A stretch of DNA of 64,000 bases from Thamnidium elegans. Taxonomy: Eukaryota; Mucoromycota; Mucoromycetes; Mucorales; Mucoraceae. The stretch is taken from the NCBI GenBank assembly GCA_025201345.1, contig JAIXMG010000016.1, positions 1-64,000 of the forward strand. The letters run 5' to 3'. Of this stretch, positions 57,048-64,000 are shown piece after piece (position 1 is the first letter of the stretch; each line of letters starts with the position of its first letter). The notes beneath the pieces are model-generated. The model saw only the letters and a list, made by a program, of their open reading frames with translations, was not told the origin of the DNA and ran no database searches. Both the position numbers and the translations under genes were made by a program.

Positions 57048-57540
57048 TGTCGAAGATGATATTTTTACGCATACATTAAAGGATGATTCTGATTCACTCT
57101 CGAGTATTTCGTGTGACTATAAAGATTGCAACGTTGAAACCGCCCAGAGACTTGTGGTACTTATTGGACACATTATCAAAGACAAGCTTACTATTATGAA
57201 ATACTCGCCAGGCAATGCATTCAAGTGGGTTGCTGTTGGAGTCTGCTGGTTTACGAGAACAGAAAGGAAACCATCAAACTTTACAAAACATTTGCTTATA
57301 TTTATGTATATAATCACACGCATATATAATATATTTGAAGTGTGGTTCCTATCTTACCTTTGTTTCAGTTAATACTAAAAGAACAGGAGGAAGTTTATGA
57401 CAAATTGAACGATGAAAGACTTGCTTTCACGATAGTTGAAGAAGAGGACATGGTTAAAAATTGCAAGCATTTTTTTTTAACGCTGATTAAATCAATCATC
57501 TCTATCATTTGATAATTAATAATAATAAAAATGTAGAGTT
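57048..57540 (+). pseudogene. Orphan exon(s) of unknown protein, plus strand
   Basis: After a possible 3' splice site (TATTTAG, about 57047-57052) an open, protein-like frame reads EDDIFTHTLKDDSDSLSSIS, then VETAQRLVVLIGHIIKDKL and NAFKWVAVGVCWFTRTERK. Further on, past a TTTCAG at about 57364-57369, a second stretch reads LILKEQEEVYDKLNDERLAF. No start codon, first exon or domain is found, so this is a gene fragment or the 3' part of a gene with missing 5' exons. Confidence 0.4.
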
Positions 57541-57659
57541 AAAAGTATTAAAAACATAAGTCTATAGTCATTTTCTTTATTATTAAAAGAAAAGGGACAT
57601 TCATTTATAAATACAAAAGCAAAAAAGAAAAACTTATCTTATTTACAATAAACACATGA

Positions 57660-58640
57660 ACTTTATTTTAATAATCACTTTCAGGTGAGCTTTTAAAATG
57701 CTCGTTAGCAAAGCGTTGGCCATGAGTATTAAAACTCAATTTAAATATTTTTGGGCATATAATGTCCGAAAGAAGAACCTCTTGGCTATCGTGAGACCTC
57801 TCCTTTTCATCGTGTTGGCTTTTTAAGATAGAAATAACAGCCATTGTTTCTTCGAGGCAGCTCTAAGTAATTAAATTAGACTTGTTATTATTTTCTTAAT
57901 CGTTTAGAATCAGGAATATACCTTCAACGTCGAGAAAAAATTGAAGAATGAAGTGATATGTTCACTTCATTCATCAAAATCTTCTCCTGCCAAGTTGTAC
58001 AGACTATGGTTTGCGTATTGCATTGACCATAGTCTTATTTACTTACCTAGTTGTGGTCAATTAATATGATTAGTATAAATAAATAAAAACTTGTTTGTAC
58101 TATTGCTTACCGCTTGGCTGTACAAAGTAAAGTTTGAGTTTGCTAAACTCTTCGATAGATGTATACTTGTAGAGGCCTCTCATCTTCACCAGGAATAAAA
58201 TAAGGACCATGCTTATTTTTTTTATAGTTTCAAGCATGGCCTCGATAAGGAAAGGTGATGTTGGTATTATATACCGTTTCGGTACGTGAAATTTTACCCG
58301 AAGATTTAAACATCAAGTATATTTACTCCCAATAATAATTTCACTGATAAAATTATCAGCCTCAGTTGTTTCACATGGGCGTAATTGTTTCTTTAACTGG
58401 CGATATACTTCTTTATCGGCAGAGGGATAAGAAAATGCAGCACACCGGTCCTCTCCGGACTATAATCATGATTATTAAACAATTTTCTGAATCAATTCCT
58501 ATATATATATCTTTTACCTGTACCGACGAAAATTTCGGTTTTGTTCGGCATCAGCTAAGAATTCAATCCACTTTTGGTTGAAATCAACCTTGTGGATTGG
58601 TCTAATAAAAAGTAATAAGTTTGTAACAGATAAAGCTAGC
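57660..58640 (-). pseudogene. Exon chain of unknown protein, minus strand
   Basis: Minus-strand segments with coding character and splice-like borders are, in order, QKWIEFLADAEQNRNFRRYR (about 58590-58530), GEDRCAAFSYPSADKEVYRQ and ETTEADNFISEIIIG (about 58465-58325), GLYKYTSIEEFSKLKLYFVQ (about 58180-58110), and MAVISILKSQHDEKERSHDS through LSFNTHGQRFANEHFKSSPE to a stop near 57675. They could form one gene of at least four exons. I see no clear start and no known domain. It may be a living gene of a poorly known family or a remnant. Confidence 0.4.
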
Positions 58641-58896
58641 AAAAGAGTTTACTTACAGATGTTCGGTTCTAGTGATCAATGGCGAGGAAGAAACTTTTAC
58701 TGCAGCACACTTCTGACCATAATTATTTTAAAGTACTCTTTAGGGTGCCAGCTAATCTTTTATATGACACAAATATATATATGAAGATTTCTTTGCGGCA
58801 GCAAATTTTAAAATAAATCACGAAAAAAAAAAAAAAAAAGAGACGTGACGCGATTGAAAAAAGAAAAAAAAAAGATATTTATTATTTTTTATTTAT

Positions 58897-59772
<876 letters not shown>

Positions 59773-60559
59773 TTGAAGAGTTTTTTATTAAAATAAGAAT
59801 TTGGTAAGAAGAGAGAGAAAAAAAAAAAAAAAAAAAAAATGGTTCCTTTAAAAAAAGATAAAGCTGGATTTTAATTTAGCCATGTTTTTTAGTGGTCACT
59901 TGCCTGGCATGCATTAAAAAGTCTGTTCAACTTATACCTTGATCTTATATCTTACAAGTATATAATTGTTCGATACATTGATAAGTTATATTTAACTGGT
60001 TTACTGTAAAATACATTAAATAATAGATACCAACCTGTTTTCTTTCGTCTGCGGTAGGATTCCTTTAACAAAAAGACTTCCATAATAAAGATTACATTTC
60101 TCATTTACCACGATTGCTTATTATAGCAACCAATCAAGGCCTTTAGTACCCTGTCTTTATTCAATTATAAATGAATGCGCTACAACCAAAAATTAACGAG
60201 AAATACGCTTCATTCATTGTGTATCTTTTTTTTTTTTTTTTTTTTTTTTGGAAGAGCTCAAACATTGGGTGCAGTGATTAACAGAATCAAAGATTCCAGG
60301 TGATTTCTGTTTGTACGTATCACTCTTATAGAAGACGTGATTTTCTAATAAACTAGTATCTGATGACGAATAACCTAGTACATACTATCCTAGTGTAATA
60401 GGTCGATAACATAAAGATGAAAATCTTTTAATCCAAGATGTTGTAAAATACGATAATTCGAAAAAATAAGCTTTTTATAAAGAACGTGATTTAACGCCAA
60501 AAAAAAAACAAATAAAAAAATTACCTTTTTCTTTTTTTATTTTTTATTTTATCTTCATC
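59773..60559. promoter_or_regulatory. Divergent region, E2 and ALG3
   Basis: About 0.8 kb between divergent start codons. It has A20 near 59820-59839 and a T run of about 23 nt near 60227-60249. No defined factor site or additional gene was found. Confidence 0.4.
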
Positions 60560-61712
60560 ATGTTGAAAGTAAATCAACATAAAAAGAAAAAGACAACTAG
60601 TTCACGAGATCTTGAAATGAGAAAGACATACAAACTACAAGATATTATTAGAGTACCTTACCAATTATTATGCGATCCCAATTACTTTTGGTATTTAACA
60701 ACGATATTGTTACTTGGTGAATTGATACTTAATACTGTCATCATCCATAAAGTTTCATGTAAAGTAAGTGCTCTAAAAAAAAAGAGACTATATATCAGCA
60801 ATTCGAGACCCTTTTTTTTTTTTTTTATCTCATACGCCTTTTCTCTTTCTAGATACAGAAATTGACTGGGTTGCTTATATGCAAGAAGTAGAAGGCTTTA
60901 TTCATGGTGAACGCGATTATCTGAAATTGAAAGGAGATACAGGACCTTTAGTGTAGAGTATAAAGAATAAAAAGTGTTGCCAAGTCTATATAACTTACGT
61001 TATTTTATAGGTACCCTGCTGGATTTGTATACGTTTATTCGATCTTGTATTATTTGACAGATAAAGGAAAGAATATTCGAGTAGCTCAATACTTTTTTGA
61101 AGGGCTTTATTTGGTTAGTCAATTGATTGTCTGTGGTATTTATCACCAATCAAAGAAAGTGCCACCTTACATTATCATTCTATTATCTTGCTCAAAAAGA
61201 TTTCATTCCATCTTTGTTTTACGGTGTTTTAATGATCCAGTTGCCATGGTTTTTTTGTTTGGTTGTATCTTAGCAATGACTTATCGACGTTGGACACTCT
61301 CTAGTGTTTTGTTTAGTCTAGCTTTATCGATCAAGATGAATGTATTGTTATTTTTCCCTGCATTTGGAATTATTTTGTGGCAAGTATTGGGTGCATACAA
61401 GACATGTTTACAATTAAGTTTGATGGTCATCATTCAAGGTTTATTAGCTTATCCATTTTTATCTACTTTTCCCGCAAGTTACTTTCAAAAGGCCTTTGAA
61501 TTTAATCGTGTATTTGATTATACTTGGACAGTCAATTGGAGAATGATGCAAGAAGAAACTTTTGTGTCTAGTTGGTTTGCTAACCAGTTATTGTTTGGTC
61601 ATGCTTTAACTTTATTAATGTTTATTGTATTTATTTGGTGTGAGCCGTAAGTTTTTTTTTTTTTTTTTTTTTTTTTTGGTGTGTATGAATGTATATATAC
61701 TGACATGCATTG

Positions 61713-61744
<32 letters not shown>

Positions 61745-62186
61745 GTAAGGGTGGGTTAATTCATGTATTTAAACAAGGGTTTTCTCGTCATAATAGGATT
61801 TCGGTATCAAATGATGGTAATAATAATTAGAATGTATACGTAGAAGAGAAAGAAACACATACTTATGCTAAAGAATAGATATTATATTAATGATGTTTAC
61901 AAGTAACTTTATTGGTATTTTCTTTGCCAGATCGCTTCATTATCAATTCTATTCTTGGTATTTCCAAACACTTCCTTATTTGTTATGGCAGTGTACATGG
62001 ACCACAACACAAAACGGATTTAAATTGACGTCTAGAATGTTGATATTCTTTACTATTGAAGGATGTTGGTTAACGTTCCCTTCTACTTCAAATAGTAGCT
62101 GGACTTTGGCTGCTTGCCATTTGATGATTTTGTTGGGTGTTTTTGGTAGCTCACCTGCTCCTAACTATAAAAAACATTTATTATAA
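60560..62186 (+). CDS. ALG3: ALG3, Dol-P-Man alpha-1,3-mannosyltransferase
   Basis: Multi-exon gene, ATG 60560, stop near 62184-62186. Start [17 protein letters not shown], then a first membrane segment. The 5' splice site at TCA-T/GTAAAG is chosen because it yields [20 protein letters not shown], the family signature (YTEIDW.AYM.EVEG). Next come [56 protein letters not shown] and [20 protein letters not shown]. Multi-pass ER protein that adds the first lumenal alpha-1,3-mannose (Man5 to Man6) in N-glycan precursor assembly. A T run and a (TA)n tract lie in the late introns. Confidence 0.93.
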
Positions 62187-62333
62187 ATAAATAATGATTA
62201 CTTTTTAGATCTTATTTAAATTTTAATTTTAATAAAATTAAGGAGATCCCTTCTTCTTCTTTTTTTTTTTCCAAACTTGTTTACTCTCTCTCTCTCTCTT
62301 TTTTTTTTTACTTTAAACTATTAATACATAATA

Positions 62334-62726
62334 ATGACTACTACACCAAATATTAACAAGTTACCGCTACTACGAATTAGACTAACAGTTACCAAAGATA
62401 CAACACTGAAAAAGAAGAGAAAAAGGTGAGTGTAATTTTTTTTTTTTGCAAGATAAAATAAAATAAATAACAGTAAATAGATCAACTAAGAATACGAGAA
62501 AACAACATAAAAAAGTCAACACTGTAACATTACCTACTACTCTTTTAAATAACAACTCAACCAATAGCGGATATTGGACATCTGGTAAGTAAAAAAAAAA
62601 AAGCAAATGTTATTTTATCACTGTACATATTTAAACCAATTTTTTTATTTTTTATGTGTAGAACAAGTTGAAACCAACAAGTTAATTCTAAGAAACTGTC
62701 AATTCGTCACTTCGCAAACAGTTTAA
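62334..62726 (+). CDS. Small basic protein, 86 residues, unknown
   Basis: Three exons (62334-62425, 62481-62584, 62662-62726) join in frame to 86 residues. The 3' splice site at 62480 is used because the AG eight bases earlier would lead to a stop. It begins MTTTPNINKLPLLRIRLTVT, has a Lys/Arg-rich stretch (KKKRKRSTKNTRKQHKK) and ends LRNCQFVTSQTV. A nuclear or nucleolar location is suggested by the basic run only. No family recognised. It lies between ALG3 and the kynurenine monooxygenase gene, same strand. Confidence 0.6.
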
Positions 62727-63277
62727 ATCTTTACGTTTCCTTCCTAAAATCATAAATTTATAGTTACAAGCAATAATAATAAAGTCTTAATAAGCTCCTA
62801 ACTCTGTCCCTCCTCCCCCTTTTTTTTTATATGTGATTATAAAGAACCCTTTTTCAATACAGAATTTTTTTTTTTTTGTCTCACTCGATTTTAATGGTTT
62901 CTTTATCGATTTATACTCAATAAGGCCTTCTTAATTTGGATTACGATTCTATATGCGCATATTACCGTTGTATTTCCGTTTTTTTTTTTTTTTTTTAAAA
63001 AAAAACTACTCGACTTTATACCAGCAAAAAAAAACCTTCTAGAAATTTTAGTAAAAACAATAATTACATTTAATGCGAAAAATGGGAAAAAGCAAAGTAT
63101 TCCCAAAAAAAAAAAAGAAAGAGAGAAACTGTAACTGCTTCTCGCTTCTTCGGTTAAACTATTATGTACTTTTCGGTGGATCAATTTGGATTAAAAAAAA
63201 AGAGGGGAAGATGATCTTTTTTTCCCTTTTCAACTTTTTTTTTTTTTTTTTTTTTTTTTCTTTCTTTAACTCGGAAA
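62727..63277. other. Upstream region of kynurenine monooxygenase
   Basis: About 0.55 kb with dense A and T runs, including a 24-25 nt T run (63236-63259) just before the start codon. No gene is seen. Confidence 0.45.
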
Positions 63278-64000
63278 ATGTCGAATGAACAACAAAGACA
63301 AGGTGTGGTTGGTATAGTTGGTGCAGGTTTAGTTGGTGCCTTGAACGCCATTTACTTTGCACAAAGAGGTTGGAAAGTAGAACTTTATGAACTTCGTCCA
63401 GGTATAAAACAAGATTCTTTCTCTCGCGTGTATACACACATTTTTTTAAATGAAAAAAAAAATTCTCACATTCAATTTCCCACGCAAAAATAATAATAAT
63501 TAGATATGAGACTTCCAATTCACAGAGAAAGTAGACGTGGTAGATCAATTAATCTTGCCCTTTCGGAAAGAGGCCTAAGTGCTTTAAGATGTACTGGTTT
63601 AGGTCTTGAAGATATCATCTTGAAGGCTTCGGTGCCTATGAAAGCAAGAATGGTACATATCGGTAAACAGTGTACTCAAATGTCTCAACAGTACTCTGTT
63701 AATGGAGAGGTAACCCCATATATATATATATATATTCTTCTTTTATTAGTAAATACTTATATATATAAAATAAAGCATATTAATGCTGTAGATAGAGCTA
63801 GATTAAATGAATTGTTATTAGACGCCGCCGAAAAAATGGAAAATGTTACAGTTCATTTTGAACACAGATTAACACAAGCAGATATTGAAACCAACAAGTT
63901 AGAATTTGTAGTTGCAGACGGTACAACCAAATCATACTATACAGACTTAATTATTGGTGCAGACGGTGCTTACTCCAAATTAAGATCACAAATGATGCGT
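63278..64000 (+). CDS. BNA4: Kynurenine 3-monooxygenase, 5' part (cut by window end)
   Basis: Exons from ATG 63278 (MSNEQQRQGVVGIVGAGLVG) run beyond the window. The FAD dinucleotide fold GIVGAGLVGALNAIYFAQRG ends in a Glu typical of FAD binding (VELYELRP). Intron 1 (63402-63503) restores RPDMRLP, then SRRGRSINLALSERGLSALR, the hallmark of KMO against other FAD monooxygenases. Intron 2 ends at about 63775 before INAVDRARLNELLLDAAEK. The GD motif region appears as DLIIGADGAYSKLRSQMM. KMO hydroxylates L-kynurenine with NADPH at the mitochondrial outer membrane in NAD synthesis from tryptophan. Confidence 0.93.

Overview
The window is nuclear DNA of an AT-rich, intron-dense fungus. Short introns of about 50-100 nt with GTA..AG ends interrupt almost every gene, homopolymer A/T tracts are frequent, and the gene set is that of a filamentous fungus: KU70, COQ5, ARP4, ARP5, SKN7, ATG13, IML2/TTC39, VMA9, NBP35, ZUP1, a UBE2E-type E2, ALG3 and kynurenine 3-monooxygenase. 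Base composition, intron style and protein character suggest an early-diverging fungus, most likely Mucoromycota. That placement is inference; nothing in the window names a species.

Layout. 1-4.0 kb: the 3' part of a Ty3/gypsy retrotransposon pol with frameshifts, ending just upstream of a tRNA-Lys(CUU) gene. 4.0-8.1 kb: gene-free, with two pairs of old diverged repeats. 8.1-9.7 kb: two small surface proteins, one with a signal peptide and GPI signal, one single-pass with a Cys-rich tail. 9.9-14.9 kb: KU70 and a GH36 alpha-galactosidase, divergent across 117 bp. 15.0-24.6 kb: COQ5, a 2-isopropylmalate synthase, ARP4 and SKN7. 24.6-27.4 kb: repeat island with the most striking structure here, a near-perfect inverted repeat (arms 354/356 bp, 47-nt loop) flanked by TA and inserted in another dispersed repeat; its arms carry what looks like the 5' end of a gene including an intron. 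27.4-33.3 kb: ARP5 and ATG13. 33.3-37.7 kb: decayed Tc1/mariner relic and a broken multi-exon gene. 37.7-50.5 kb: VMA9, a vacuolar-type amino-acid transporter, an IML2/TTC39 protein, RPL17 and RPL15 (divergent), and a mucin-like single-pass membrane protein. 51.2-56.3 kb: a methyltransferase, a Mim2-like protein, a Qc-SNARE, NBP35 and a ZUP1-type deubiquitinase; the last two overlap tail to tail at TTAA. 57.0-58.8 kb: exons of unrecognised genes. 58.9-64.0 kb: UBE2E-like E2, ALG3, a small basic protein and the 5' part of kynurenine 3-monooxygenase.

Most genes are unlinked housekeeping genes, as usual in fungi. Possible functional links are the two INO80-complex actin-related proteins within 10 kb, the two large-subunit ribosomal protein genes sharing one upstream region, and three divergent or convergent pairs. 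Accessory DNA is confined to about 1-8, 24.7-26.5, 33.3-37.7 and 56.3-58.8 kb.
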